This document shows, one piece after another, positions 38,869 to 48,000 of a stretch of 60,584 bases of DNA; position 1 is the stretch's first letter; each line of letters begins with the position of its first letter. The notes beneath the pieces were generated by a model. It searched no databases and had not been told where the DNA came from. It saw only the letters and a program-made list of their open reading frames with translations. Both the position numbers and the translations under genes were made by a program. Source of the DNA: Chloroflexota bacterium (GTDB lineage Bacteria > Chloroflexota > Chloroflexia > Chloroflexales > Roseiflexaceae). The stretch is taken from the NCBI GenBank assembly GCA_013388755.1, contig JACAEQ010000125.1:1-60584 (forward strand), in the 5' to 3' direction.

Positions 38869-39027
38869 TTATTGTACGGGCGTCTCAATGAGCAAATCGT
38901 CGGAATACCCCGTCTCATATGCTTCCACGCCCAGCAGTTCCGCCGTGATAAACGCCGCCAGCGCTGGCGAGATCCGGCCATTGTCCACGCCTTCCTCAAT
39001 CAGCGCCAGCAGATCGTGTTGCGTCAT
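38869..39027 (-). CDS. Unrecognised 52-residue acidic protein
   Basis: A short frame beginning MTQHDLLALIEEGVDNGRIS, preceded by an excellent AAAGGAGGG ribosome site six bases from the ATG. The product is mostly helical and acidic, with no membrane segment or cysteines. The middle (SPALAAFITAELLGVEAYE) would be a second helix. A -10-like TATAAT lies on the same strand (complement of 39082-39087), and a T-tailed terminator follows, making a complete small transcription unit. No family recognised. Divergent from the lipid-kinase gene. Confidence 0.75.
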   Translation of the reverse strand: MTQHDLLALIEEGVDNGRISPALAAFITAELLGVEAYETGYSDDLLIETPVQ

Positions 39028-39136
39028 TGCACCCTCCTTTCCCGGTATGCTCCAGAGGCGCGACTGCGCCAGCCGTTGCCGATTATACTCGATATCAGGA
39101 AAAAAGGACAGGGGATCTTTTCCCGTGCGCTTGCGG

Positions 39137-39142
39137 TATAAT
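39137..39142 (+). promoter_or_regulatory. Possible -10 box for the lipid-kinase gene
   Basis: TATAAT about 47 bases before the ATG; no convincing -35 is visible. The divergent small gene has its own TATAAT on the other strand 50 bases away. Confidence 0.4.
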
Positions 39143-39188
39143 CGCCGTTACGGCGCACCCCCGCGCCCGCAGTACAACGAGCACATAC

Positions 39189-40103
39189 ATGGACAAAGCT
39201 CTCATCATTCTGAATCCCTGGGCCGGGCGCGGCCACGCCGGCGAGCGCCGCCACGACCTGGACCTGGCGCTCGAACGCGCCGGCATCGAGTACGACATGG
39301 TGATGACCCACACCCGCGGTGGCGCGACCGAGATGGCGTGGCAGGCTGTTGAGCGCGGCTATGCCGCGATCATCGCTGTTGGCGGCGATGGCACCATTAA
39401 CGAAGCGGTCAACGGAATCAAGGGCGCCGAGGCGAGTTGCGGCAGGCGGGTACCACTTGGAATCGTTCCATTAGGAACCGGTTGCGACTTCATCAAGGTA
39501 CTCGATGGCCTCGAACCGTATGATATCTATGGCAGCGTGCTGCGTATTGCGCGCGGTGCGACCCGCACCATTGATCTTGGCCACGTCCGCGTTGACGACG
39601 AACAAGAGCGCTGGTTCATCAATGCGCTCGGCACCGGCTTTGATGCACAGGCTGCCGCCGAGGCGTTGAAGATCACGCGCTTCAAAGGGTTCGCTGTCTA
39701 TTTGCTGGCGATTATTCGTGCGCTGGCGAGTTACAAGGCTCACCCGATGACGGTCGAGTACGACAGTAAGCGTGTTCACCGCCGGCTGTTGTTTGTCAGC
39801 ATCGCCAACGGGCGGTACCAGGCCGGTGGATTCTTGCTTACCCCCGATGCGCAGATTGATGACGGTTTCCTTGACACATGCCTGGTGGATAACCTGCGCC
39901 TTGACGAGATCATCCGTCATCTGCCGAAAGTACTCGAAGGCACGCACACGAAGCTGCGCCAGGTAACGATGGGCCGGGCGCGGCACATCACGATCACCAG
40001 CGCCGCCCCGATTCCGGTCGCCACCGACGGCGAAGTTCTTTCGACCAGCGCCCATACGGTGACTGCCGAACTCGTACCGGCGGCCCTCGAGATTCTGGCA
40101 TAG
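39189..40103 (+). CDS. Diacylglycerol kinase-family lipid kinase (YegS/BmrU-like)
   Basis: 304 residues. The catalytic domain has LIILNPWAGRG at the N-terminus, the nucleotide motif VGGDGTINEAVNGI and PLGTGCDFIK. The C-terminal beta domain includes INALGTGFDAQAA and GFLDTCLVDNLRLDEI. It phosphorylates a lipid such as diacylglycerol at the membrane using ATP. The start at 39189 fits the family; earlier in-frame codons would run through the promoter region. It is convergent with the EamA gene 23 bases away. Confidence 0.9.
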   Translation: MDKALIILNPWAGRGHAGERRHDLDLALERAGIEYDMVMTHTRGGATEMAWQAVERGYAAIIAVGGDGTINEAVNGIKGAEASCGRRVPLGIVPLGTGCDFIKVLDGLEPYDIYGSVLRIARGATRTIDLGHVRVDDEQERWFINALGTGFDAQAAAEALKITRFKGFAVYLLAIIRALASYKAHPMTVEYDSKRVHRRLLFVSIANGRYQAGGFLLTPDAQIDDGFLDTCLVDNLRLDEIIRHLPKVLEGTHTKLRQVTMGRARHITITSAAPIPVATDGEVLSTSAHTVTAELVPAALEILA

Positions 40104-40126
40104 CGGGAACGGCCACGGGCCGGGCT

Positions 40127-41077
40127 TCAACCGCGGTTCTGTTCACCACGCGCCGCCACGGCAATGCCAAGCAGTAACAGGACGAAACCGCCAAACTGGA
40201 GCGGCGCGAACCACTCGCCGAAGAACAGCAGCGCAAGGAATGCCGAGCCGATCGGCTCACCCAGCAGGGCAATGGTCACGAACGTGGCGGAAAGATAGCG
40301 CAACGACCAGTTAAACGCAGTATGCCCCAGAAGTTGCGGGCCAAGCGCCAGACCAAGCAAGAGCAGGTATGCCAGCGGTGGATAACCGCCGAACACCTCC
40401 CCGGGGTTCGCGGTTCCGCCAAGCGCCAGCGCGGTGAGTAGCAACGCGATCGCCGCGCTGGTATACACCAGCCAGATATACGCCAGCACCGACACATGGC
40501 GGCGCAGGCTTCGCCCGACCAGAAAATAGACCGACCCGCCCAGCGCACCCAGTAACGCCAGCCCGTTACCCAGCAGCGCATTGTCGCCACCCGAACCACT
40601 ACCGTCGCTGATCGCAATCAGCAAGCTACCACCGATTGTCAGCGCAACCCCCATCAGCGTCGGGCGCGACAGGCGCTCGCGCAGTAGCAACGCCGACAGG
40701 ATCGCCACCCATAACGGGTTGGTCGAGACCAGCGCCACCGACGAGGCGACCGACGTATAAGCCAGCGATGAGATCCAGGCTGCAAAGTGTAGTGCGAGAA
40801 ACACTCCGGAGCCGATGCCGAGCGCGACATCGCGCCGCGACAACTGGCGCAATTCGCTGCCGGCACGTATCCACGCAATCGGAAGCAGGATAAGCGCCGC
40901 CAGGCCCAGACGCCCGGCAGCGATGGTTGTGGATGGCAGCCCGACATCCTGAGCGAAGCGAATCATAATCGAGGCGGCAGCTGCCACCATCACCCCACAG
41001 AACAGGATGGCATACGGCAGGATACGCGCCAACCGGGATACCGGCTGGACAAACTGGCGATCAGTGGTTGAACTCAT
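40127..41077 (-). CDS. EamA-family (DMT) permease
   Basis: 316 residues with ten hydrophobic helices in two homologous EamA halves (about 20-150 and 165-305). The first half contains FAAWISSLAYTSVASSVALVSTNPLWVAILSALLL, broken here by helix ends, a typical DMT signature; the second has LRYLSATFVTIALLGEPIGSAFLALLFFGEW. It is a probable exporter or importer of amino acids or metabolites. The -10 box TATACT lies on this strand (complement of 41088-41093), only about 11 bases before the ATG, so the mRNA is probably leaderless. Confidence 0.85.
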   Translation of the reverse strand: MSSTTDRQFVQPVSRLARILPYAILFCGVMVAAAASIMIRFAQDVGLPSTTIAAGRLGLAALILLPIAWIRAGSELRQLSRRDVALGIGSGVFLALHFAAWISSLAYTSVASSVALVSTNPLWVAILSALLLRERLSRPTLMGVALTIGGSLLIAISDGSGSGGDNALLGNGLALLGALGGSVYFLVGRSLRRHVSVLAYIWLVYTSAAIALLLTALALGGTANPGEVFGGYPPLAYLLLLGLALGPQLLGHTAFNWSLRYLSATFVTIALLGEPIGSAFLALLFFGEWFAPLQFGGFVLLLLGIAVAARGEQNRG

Positions 41078-41095
41078 AATGTGCTATAGTATAAT
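41068..41095. promoter_or_regulatory. Overlapping divergent promoters giving leaderless transcripts
   Basis: On the + strand, TTGAAC (41068-41073), 16 bp and TATAAT (41090-41095) point to a start near 41102, one base before the VWA ATG. On the - strand, TATACT (complement of 41088-41093) points to a start about four bases before the EamA ATG at 41077. The two -10 boxes share the same bases, and only 25 bases separate the two start codons. Confidence 0.6.
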
Positions 41096-41102
41096 GCATC
41101 CC

Positions 41103-42452
41103 ATGCCAACCCTGAGCCTCTCCATCAGTCCGAGCCCATTGTTGATCGAAGCCCGCCGCGAACCGCAGGTCTGTTATGTGCTGCTCACCATTCGGGCCAC
41201 GGGCGATCCTGGCGCCGCGTTACGCCCGATCAACTGGGCACTGGTGGCTGATGCGAGCCGCTCGATGCGCATCCCGATCGTTGACGAACAGCAGTTTCGC
41301 TCGCTTCTGCGCAATGGCGCGGCGCAGGAGACGCTGGTTGATGGCGTGCCCGTATGGCAACTCAGTGGTCCGGTGCCGCCTGAGGTGCGCGACTCTGCCT
41401 CCAGCGCGCTCGACCATGTGGCGCATGCGCTCCACACCATTGTCGAACGGCTCACGAGCGACGATCGCTTTGCCCTGGTCGCATTTGCCGACGAGCCGCT
41501 GCTCCTGGCGCCGATCGCGCCAGGATCCGAGCGCGTCACCCTGGTACGTGCCATTGAACGCCTTTCGGCGATTGACCTGGGCGATGAAACCGACCTTGCG
41601 GCCGGGATGGCGTTGGCGCTCAGCCAGGTGCGCGCCGGGCGAGATGGGCGCCGCGCCGACCGGATTGTGCTCCTGACCGACGGTTTTACGCGCCGGCCGG
41701 CAGCGTGCCTGGCACTGGCCGATGAGGCTGCCGGCGAACACATCGCCATTACCACGCTTGGCCTGGGCGGCGAGTTTCAGGACGATCTGTTGACGGCACT
41801 GGCCGACCGGAGTGGCGGGCACGCCCTGTTTCTCAAACGTGCGGCCGCCATCCCACGCGCCGTCAGCGCCGAACTCGAGTCAGCGCGCGCCGCTGCAATC
41901 ACCGCGGTCGCGATCTCAATCGCACCGGCGCGTGACGTCCGGCTCCGGCGTGTGACGCGGATGCGGCCGGCACTGGCACTGCTGGCAGAACCGGTAGGCG
42001 CGGCGGCAGCCGATGTCGTTGGGCTGCAACTGGGCGACCTTGCTGTGGGTGCACCCGTGACGCTTTTGCTGGAGTTTCTGGCGCCGGCAGCCGAACCAGG
42101 CCCGTTGTGGCTGGGCGCGATCCTGGCGGCTTCGGCAGGATCGCGGGCAGCGCAGCTCGACCTCCAGGCGACGGTGACACGCGGCGCACCGGAGTTGCCG
42201 GCGGATCTACGCACGGCAGCAGCGCGCGCCATGGCGGCACGGTTGATGCGACGCGCCATCACCGCTGGCGAGCCGGCTGAGGCCGCGCGCCTGATGCGTG
42301 TCGCCGCCGCGCGTTTCGATGACCTTGGTGAACGCGCACTGGCCGCCGCCGCGCGTGAGCAGGCCGATGCCTATGAACGTGATGGGCGCGCCGCCGGCCT
42401 GGCGACGCGCGAACTGACCTACGCCACACGACGCCTCGGTGGTGCGCCATGA
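41103..42452 (+). CDS. Cytoplasmic VWA-domain protein
   Basis: 449 residues with one von Willebrand factor A domain at about 40-260. The metal-ion site is DASRSM, a Thr in DETDLAAG and an Asp in VLLTDG. The C-terminal part is beta-rich followed by an Ala-rich helical tail (about 370-440). There is no signal peptide or membrane segment. It likely acts as a protein-interaction scaffold; no AAA ATPase is next to it. A second VWA protein in the window is BchD, but this one lacks chelatase features. The transcript is probably leaderless. Confidence 0.8.
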   Translation: MPTLSLSISPSPLLIEARREPQVCYVLLTIRATGDPGAALRPINWALVADASRSMRIPIVDEQQFRSLLRNGAAQETLVDGVPVWQLSGPVPPEVRDSASSALDHVAHALHTIVERLTSDDRFALVAFADEPLLLAPIAPGSERVTLVRAIERLSAIDLGDETDLAAGMALALSQVRAGRDGRRADRIVLLTDGFTRRPAACLALADEAAGEHIAITTLGLGGEFQDDLLTALADRSGGHALFLKRAAAIPRAVSAELESARAAAITAVAISIAPARDVRLRRVTRMRPALALLAEPVGAAAADVVGLQLGDLAVGAPVTLLLEFLAPAAEPGPLWLGAILAASAGSRAAQLDLQATVTRGAPELPADLRTAAARAMAARLMRRAITAGEPAEAARLMRVAAARFDDLGERALAAAAREQADAYERDGRAAGLATRELTYATRRLGGAP

Positions 42453-42513
42453 TACGCAACTGTTCACGATTGAGGGTTCGGGGGATGCCCGCGACATGAA
42501 CCATCGGCGGCGG

Positions 42514-42542
42514 GTCGGGACGCAGCGTACCGCGTCCACGAC
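42514..42542 (+). promoter_or_regulatory. Hairpin in the 200-base leader of trpB
   Basis: Stems 42514-42517/42539-42542 and 42518-42523/42532-42537 stack with one bulged A to give 10 bp and an 8-nt loop. No T-tract follows and there is no run of Trp codons, so attenuation is not evident. The rest of 42453-42654 shows nothing recognisable. Confidence 0.3.
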
Positions 42543-42654
42543 GTCAGCGCCATGCTCCATCGAACCGCCGACGCAAAAACGACATGTTAACCCCAGGTGT
42601 GAACACATACCATGATACGGGCAGCACGCAGTGGCACTGACACAAGGAGCTACC

Positions 42655-43857
42655 ATGACGTCCACCCTGGATCAACCAGCAACGATCCCTGGAAGGTTCG
42701 GCCCATACGGCGGCAAGTATATTCCTGAAACGCTGGCCCCGGCTGTGGCGGCGCTGGAAGAGGCTTATGCCGCAGCCCGCCACGATCCGGCGTTCTGGGC
42801 CGAACTCGAGCAGTTGCAGCAGAGTTACACCGGCCGGCCCACACCACTGACATTTGCGCGGCGCCTGACCGAAGCGTGCGGTGGGGCGCAGATCTATCTC
42901 AAACGTGAGGACCTGGCGCACACCGGCGCACACAAGATTAACAATGCGCTGGGCCAGGGATTGCTGGCCAGACGCATGGGCAAAACACGTGTGATTGCCG
43001 AGACCGGCGCCGGCCAGCACGGGGTCGCCACCGCAACGGTGTGCGCCCTCCTCGGTATGCAGTGCGTCGTGTACATGGGTACGGACGACATGGCGCGCCA
43101 GCAACCGAATGTTTTCCGCATGCGCTTGCTTGGCGCCGAGGTGCGGGGCGTTGCCAGCGGTTCACGCACCCTGAAAGACGCGATCAATGAAGCGATGCGC
43201 GACTGGGTGACGAACCCCGATTCGTATTATCTCCTCGGCTCTGCGCTTGGCCCGCATCCCTACCCGACGATGGTGCGCGATTTCCAGAGTGTCATTGGGT
43301 GTGAGGCGCATGAGCAGATCCGCGCGGCCACCGGGCGATTACCGGACGTGGTGATCGCCTGTGTCGGCGGCGGCTCGAATGCAATCGGCATCTTCAGCGC
43401 CTTCGTACCTGAGACAGGTGTGGCGTTGCGCGGCGTCGAAGCCGGCGGGCGCGGGACGACCCTCGGCGACCATGCGGCGCGTTTCTCCGGTGGCCGCCCG
43501 GGAGTTCTGCAGGGAACCTACACCTACATTCTGCAGAATGATGAAGGCCAGATCGGCCTGACGCACAGCATCTCCGCCGGCCTTGACTATGCAGCCGTCG
43601 GCCCGGAGCATGCCCTGCTGCATGACCAGGGGCGCGCAACATATACATCGGTTGACGACGAGGAGGCACTCGATGCCTTTCAGGCGCTGGCGCGCCTCGA
43701 GGGGATCATCCCGGCGCTGGAGAGCGCACACGCGGTCGCCGAAGCAATGAAACTCGCGCCAGCGATGCGCCCGGATCAGCTCATTCTGGTGAATCTGTCT
43801 GGACGCGGCGATAAGGATATTTTCACGGTCGCCGATGTGCTGGGGGTGAAGCTGTAG
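42655..43857 (+). CDS. trpB: Tryptophan synthase beta chain
   Basis: It condenses indole with serine to tryptophan using PLP. 400 residues, the standard length of TrpB1. The PLP-lysine motif is [13 protein letters not shown], the catalytic Glu lies in [13 protein letters not shown], the phosphate loop is VGGGSNAIG, and [12 protein letters not shown] and LSGRGDKD are intact. The ATG is preceded by AAGGAG. An in-frame GTG eight codons earlier is less likely. No trpA is adjacent; nth follows after 21 bases, so the gene is detached from a trp operon. Confidence 0.97.
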   Translation: MTSTLDQPATIPGRFGPYGGKYIPETLAPAVAALEEAYAAARHDPAFWAELEQLQQSYTGRPTPLTFARRLTEACGGAQIYLKREDLAHTGAHKINNALGQGLLARRMGKTRVIAETGAGQHGVATATVCALLGMQCVVYMGTDDMARQQPNVFRMRLLGAEVRGVASGSRTLKDAINEAMRDWVTNPDSYYLLGSALGPHPYPTMVRDFQSVIGCEAHEQIRAATGRLPDVVIACVGGGSNAIGIFSAFVPETGVALRGVEAGGRGTTLGDHAARFSGGRPGVLQGTYTYILQNDEGQIGLTHSISAGLDYAAVGPEHALLHDQGRATYTSVDDEEALDAFQALARLEGIIPALESAHAVAEAMKLAPAMRPDQLILVNLSGRGDKDIFTVADVLGVKL

Positions 43858-43878
43858 GTTACCGCAAGGTACTGGACC

Positions 43879-44538
43879 ATGATGGCATCCGCGTTTGACA
43901 TTCACGCCGCGATCGCGATCTTGCGCGCCGAGATGCCGCGTTTCTCGAAGCCGGTCATTGACGCGATGGGCGAGACCCATACGCCGTTCCACATCCTGAT
44001 CGCCACGATCCTCAGCCTGCGCACAAAAGACACGCTGACCGGCGTGGTCGCGCCGCGTCTGTTTGCCGAAGCCGATACGCCGGAGGCCATGCTGGCGCTG
44101 AGTGAAGAGCGGATCAGCGAACTGATCTACCCGGTCGGGTTCTACCGTAACAAGGCGCGGGCGATTCGCGAGATCTGCGAGTTGCTCATCGAACGCCACG
44201 GTGGTCAGGTCCCCGCCGATCTTGATGCGCTGCTGGCGCTGCCAGGGGTGGGGCGCAAGACGGCGAACCTGGTGCTGACCGCCGGTTTTGATCTGCCGGG
44301 GATCTGTGTTGACACCCACGTGCATCGCATCTGCAATCGCTGGGGCTATCTACGCACGAAGACGCCTGATCAGACGGAGATGGCGCTGCGCGAGATCCTT
44401 CCAGCCAGCTACTGGAAAGAGATCAATGGCCTGCTGGTGACGCTCGGCCAGAATATCTGCCACCCGACATCGCCACGCTGCAGCGCATGCCCGGTGGCGG
44501 CGCTGTGCCGGCGCGTGGGGGTTGAGCGAAGCAGGTGA
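43879..44538 (+). CDS. nth: Endonuclease III
   Basis: A DNA glycosylase/AP lyase removing oxidised pyrimidines. 219 residues. The helix-hairpin-helix is LPGVGRKTANLVL, with the catalytic Lys in GRKTAN and the Asp in VDTHVHR. The C-terminal 4Fe-4S cluster motif is C-x6-C-x2-C-x5-C (ICHPTSPRCSACPVAALC). It lies 21 bases after trpB and is probably co-transcribed. The stop codon TGA is the first codon of a GAACGTGG repeat tract. Confidence 0.96.
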   Translation: MMASAFDIHAAIAILRAEMPRFSKPVIDAMGETHTPFHILIATILSLRTKDTLTGVVAPRLFAEADTPEAMLALSEERISELIYPVGFYRNKARAIREICELLIERHGGQVPADLDALLALPGVGRKTANLVLTAGFDLPGICVDTHVHRICNRWGYLRTKTPDQTEMALREILPASYWKEINGLLVTLGQNICHPTSPRCSACPVAALCRRVGVERSR

Positions 44539-44575
44539 ACGTGGCAATGTTGCATGAGGGAACGTGGAACGTGCA
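44534..44575 (+). repeat. GAACGTGG-type repeat after nth
   Basis: GTGAACGTGGCAATG and GGGAACGTGGAACGTG units, starting at the nth stop codon and filling the first half of the spacer. Same family as 4485 and 58623. Confidence 0.75.
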
Positions 44576-44581
44576 TCGGCA

Positions 44582-44590
44582 TGCTATACT
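44582..44590 (+). promoter_or_regulatory. Extended -10 promoter
   Basis: TGC directly before TATACT (44585-44590) makes an extended -10 element about 33 bases ahead of the ATG of the transposase-like gene; no -35 is apparent. Confidence 0.45.
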
Positions 44591-44623
44591 ATGTGCGTCT
44601 CGTAACACAAAACAGGACCACGC

Positions 44624-45046
44624 ATGTACATCCGCTGGATCGTTCGTAAGCACAAAAACGCCGGCACGGCCAATGTAACGTTTCACGACGCCTATCTCGT
44701 CGAGAGTTATCGTGACGAGAAGGACACCCCCCGCCAGCGTACCGTCTGTTACCTGGGAAACATCCGCCAGATCGACGATGAGTTTCCACCACTCGAGCGC
44801 GAAATCTTCTTCCTGCGCGCGGAAAGAATTCTCGCCGGGGTTCCCGATCTTGAAGGTGAAGAGCGTGAGGTTATTCTGACGCTGTTGCGCCAGAAGGTGC
44901 CGGAACTCTCGGAAGAAGAGGCGCTGGTTGCCTTTCGCAACAACCTGCGCTGGTTCGCACGCTGGATGCGCTCGCGCGGCTGGCGCGTCTCGCCCGACGA
45001 ACTGGTGCGTATGATCGATACGACGGCTGACGGTATCGATGTGTAG
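44624..45046 (+). CDS. Stand-alone protein resembling an IS1634-type transposase N-terminus
   Basis: 140 residues. The start MYIRWIVRKHKN and the stretch YLVESYRDEKDTPRQRTVCYLG match the N-terminal DNA-binding part of IS1634-like transposases. The DDE catalytic domain is missing, and the frame instead ends in a helical, Arg-rich tail (NNLRWFARWMRSRGWRV). The gene has its own promoter element and an AGGA ribosome site. It ends cleanly three bases before the bchH stop, with no insertion-sequence ends visible. It may be a domesticated DNA-binding protein rather than debris. The function is unknown. Confidence 0.65.
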   Translation: MYIRWIVRKHKNAGTANVTFHDAYLVESYRDEKDTPRQRTVCYLGNIRQIDDEFPPLEREIFFLRAERILAGVPDLEGEEREVILTLLRQKVPELSEEEALVAFRNNLRWFARWMRSRGWRVSPDELVRMIDTTADGIDV

Positions 45047-45049
45047 CGC

Positions 45050-48000
45050 TCACGCGCCGAATTCTACACCCTCCAGCCGATCCTCCAGGTCGGCATAGAT
45101 CGTCTGCAAACGCTCGATCATCTCCTCATCGGCCTGCCAGAGGCCGCGCCCGTGAGTTTCGAGCAACCGCGCCACAGCATTGCGCGCGGCGCGTGGATTG
45201 GCCCGGGTCAGACGTTCACGCATGGCGTCGTCGAGTACAAAGGTGGATGCCATCTGATCATAGACCCATCCCTCGACGGCGCCGGTGGTGGCGCTCCAGC
45301 CGAGCAGGTAGGTGAACCGGTTGCCGATTTCGGCGGCTCCGGCATAGCCATGCTGCATCAATCCTTCGTACCAGCGTGGATTGAGCAATCTGGCGCGCGC
45401 TTCGAGCCGGATGAGCTGCTCGGCCGACGTCACACGCACGCCGCCGGCCTGGCTTTCAGCATAGCTGAGCGGCACATCCTCACCACGCTCACGCCCCGCC
45501 GCCAGGCGAATGGCGCCGCTATGACCATAGTAGTGTTGCATATCGGTCAGGCCGTATTCAACGCTGTCGATCGCCTGAAAGACGTGGTCAACGGTCCCGA
45601 GCATGCCGCGCAGCGCTTCTGCCGCCTGCTGGCCGCTGCGCCCGCCGCCGTAGGCGAACCCATTACGGTGAAGATACATGTCGGCCAGTTCGCTCCCTTC
45701 GCGCCACTGACCTTCTTCCACCAGTTCATCAACGCCGGTGCCATAGCGCCCGGGCGCCTGGGTAAAGATCCGCGCCGTCGCCTGGTCCCACGGCAGGCCG
45801 CGCACCTGTTGCGCCAGGGCATGCGCCCGCACGTAATTCTGTTCCGGTGCCTCGGCAGCTTCTGCCGCACGGCGAAACAGGTCGTCGAGCAGGTCGAGGC
45901 TGATCTGGAACGTGTCGCGGAAGATTGCGCTGATGTCGAGCAAGACATCAATACGCGGCCGGCCAAGTTCCTCCAGCGGGATGAGCGCGTAGCGCCAGAT
46001 CTTCCCCTGGCCATCACGCTCCGGTCGCGCACCGACGAGCGCCAGCGCGGCGCCGATGCTTTCACCCTCGGTCTTGATCGTATCCAGCGCCCAGAGTGTC
46101 AGGGCGACCGTTTGCGGGTACGCCTGCCTGCCCGCTGACTGGATGTGCCGCGCCAGCAGTTGCTCCGCCATGTGCGCGCCGCGCGCCAGAGCGGTTTCTG
46201 AAGGCAGGCGCCACGGATCAATGCCGTGAATGTTACGCCCGCTCGGCAACGCTGCCGCGCCGGCGCGCACCGGGTCGGCGCCCGGAGCCGGGCGCACATA
46301 GCCACCGTCAAGCGCATGCACCAGCACATCCAGCTCGCCGGGCGCCTGCGCCAGTCCCTGCAGCATGGCGCGCCCCTGTTCGATGTAGGGGTGTGGATCG
46401 AAAGCAGCACTGGCTGGCTGGCCTTCGGTGCCAGGCGACTGGCGCTGGACAATGAAGCGCTGTACGAACCCGGCGCGCGCCTGCGGCACCTGCTCCGCCG
46501 GGATACCCGCGTTGCGCAAGGCTACTGCCAGGCCGGGCCGCCCGTCGCGGGGGACGTCGAGCGCGGCTTCGATCAACGCCACAGCGCGCTCAGGCGCCGG
46601 CGGCATACCAAAGATGTGCAGACCATCCAGAATCAGGCGCTGTTCAATCTCCTCCAGGTGCTGCCTGACACGGTGAATGAACACCTCGGCAGACTCGCCG
46701 GGCATGGGCGCCAGATCGGGAAACTGCGCATCGAGCAACGGCAGACGCTCATAGATCTCCCGGGCGCTTGCCTGCTCCCCCACCGCCTGACACTGTTCGA
46801 TCTCGGCGCGCAACACTGCCAGTTGTTTATACAGCCCCGCCCGCGCATACGGCGGCACCAGATGGCTGATAATGGTCGCATAACCACGCCGGCGCGCAAT
46901 CGCGGCTTCCGCCGGGTTATTCAGCGGATAGAGGTAGACGTGCGGGGCTTCACCAAGTAATAGATCCGGCCAGCACTGGTCAGTCAGGCCAAGCTGCAAC
47001 CCCGGCATCCACTCCGCCGTCCCGTGCATCCCGACGTGAACGATCGCGTCGGCACGCCAGCGTTGTGTCAGCCAGCGATAGAACGCAACATACTGATGAT
47101 GCGGCGTGAACTGTCGATCAAACAGCAGGCGCATCGGGTCACCGGGAACACCCACTGGTGGCTGGACGGCAACCACCACATTGCCAAAGTTGAGTGTATC
47201 CAGCCTGATGGCATCGCGGCCCGCGGGTGCAATATCGCCGGGAGGCGCCCCCCAATAACGCTCGATGCGATCGGCATGCACACCTGGAACGATGGCGCGA
47301 TACTCCGCCAGTGTGACCGCAGTGTGCACTGCGCGTGGCGCGGGAAGCATGGCCTGCTGGTCGGCGCCGCTGTCGAGTTCGGCAAGGCGGCGCGCCAGGT
47401 CCTCCGGCGTCGCGGGAACATTGTCCACGCGATATCCCTCGGCAGCGAGACGGCGCAGGATCGCGTGCAGTGTCGCCGGCACGTCAAGCAACGCTGCTGT
47501 TCCGAGTTTGCCCATGCCGGGTGGGAAGTTGTAGACCACCAGCGCAACCCGTTTCTCAGCATTGGGCATGCGGCGCAGGCGCACCCGGCCGGTAGCCAGC
47601 CGGGCGGCGCGCGCCAGCCGGTCAGGCGTTGCGACGATCCGTTGTTCGTGGATCGCGCCGAGTGCCACGGCGGCGGCGTTGCCGTCCATTTCCGGCAGAT
47701 CGTACATGATCACTGCCTGCATCGGAGCCACGCCATGCTCGCGCCAGTGCTCTATTTCCTGCATCTGCAATGGCTGAACCACCATGTACGGCACGTCGAT
47801 GCCGGCCAGCAGATCAACCGCCGTTTCGCGATAGTGCCCCGGTTTTGTTGAGCCAGCCGGGCCACCGACGATCGGAAAGCCCATCGTGTTGATCAGCAGA
47901 TCCACGTGCTGCCGCGCCACCCATTCGCGAATGGCGACGTGCATTTCGATGCCGGACACAACAATCGGCAGCACGGCGAGCCCTTCGCCTTCAAGCGACG

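Noticed and set aside
42520-42540. A TACCGCG string in the trpB leader resembling the T-box antiterminator motif
   Set aside because: The conserved TGGN bulge before ACC is missing, no specifier-loop stem or terminator is visible, and the string is explained by the local hairpin.
44624-45046. A complete insertion sequence next to bchH
   Set aside because: No inverted ends, target duplication or DDE domain could be found; only an N-terminus-like gene is present.
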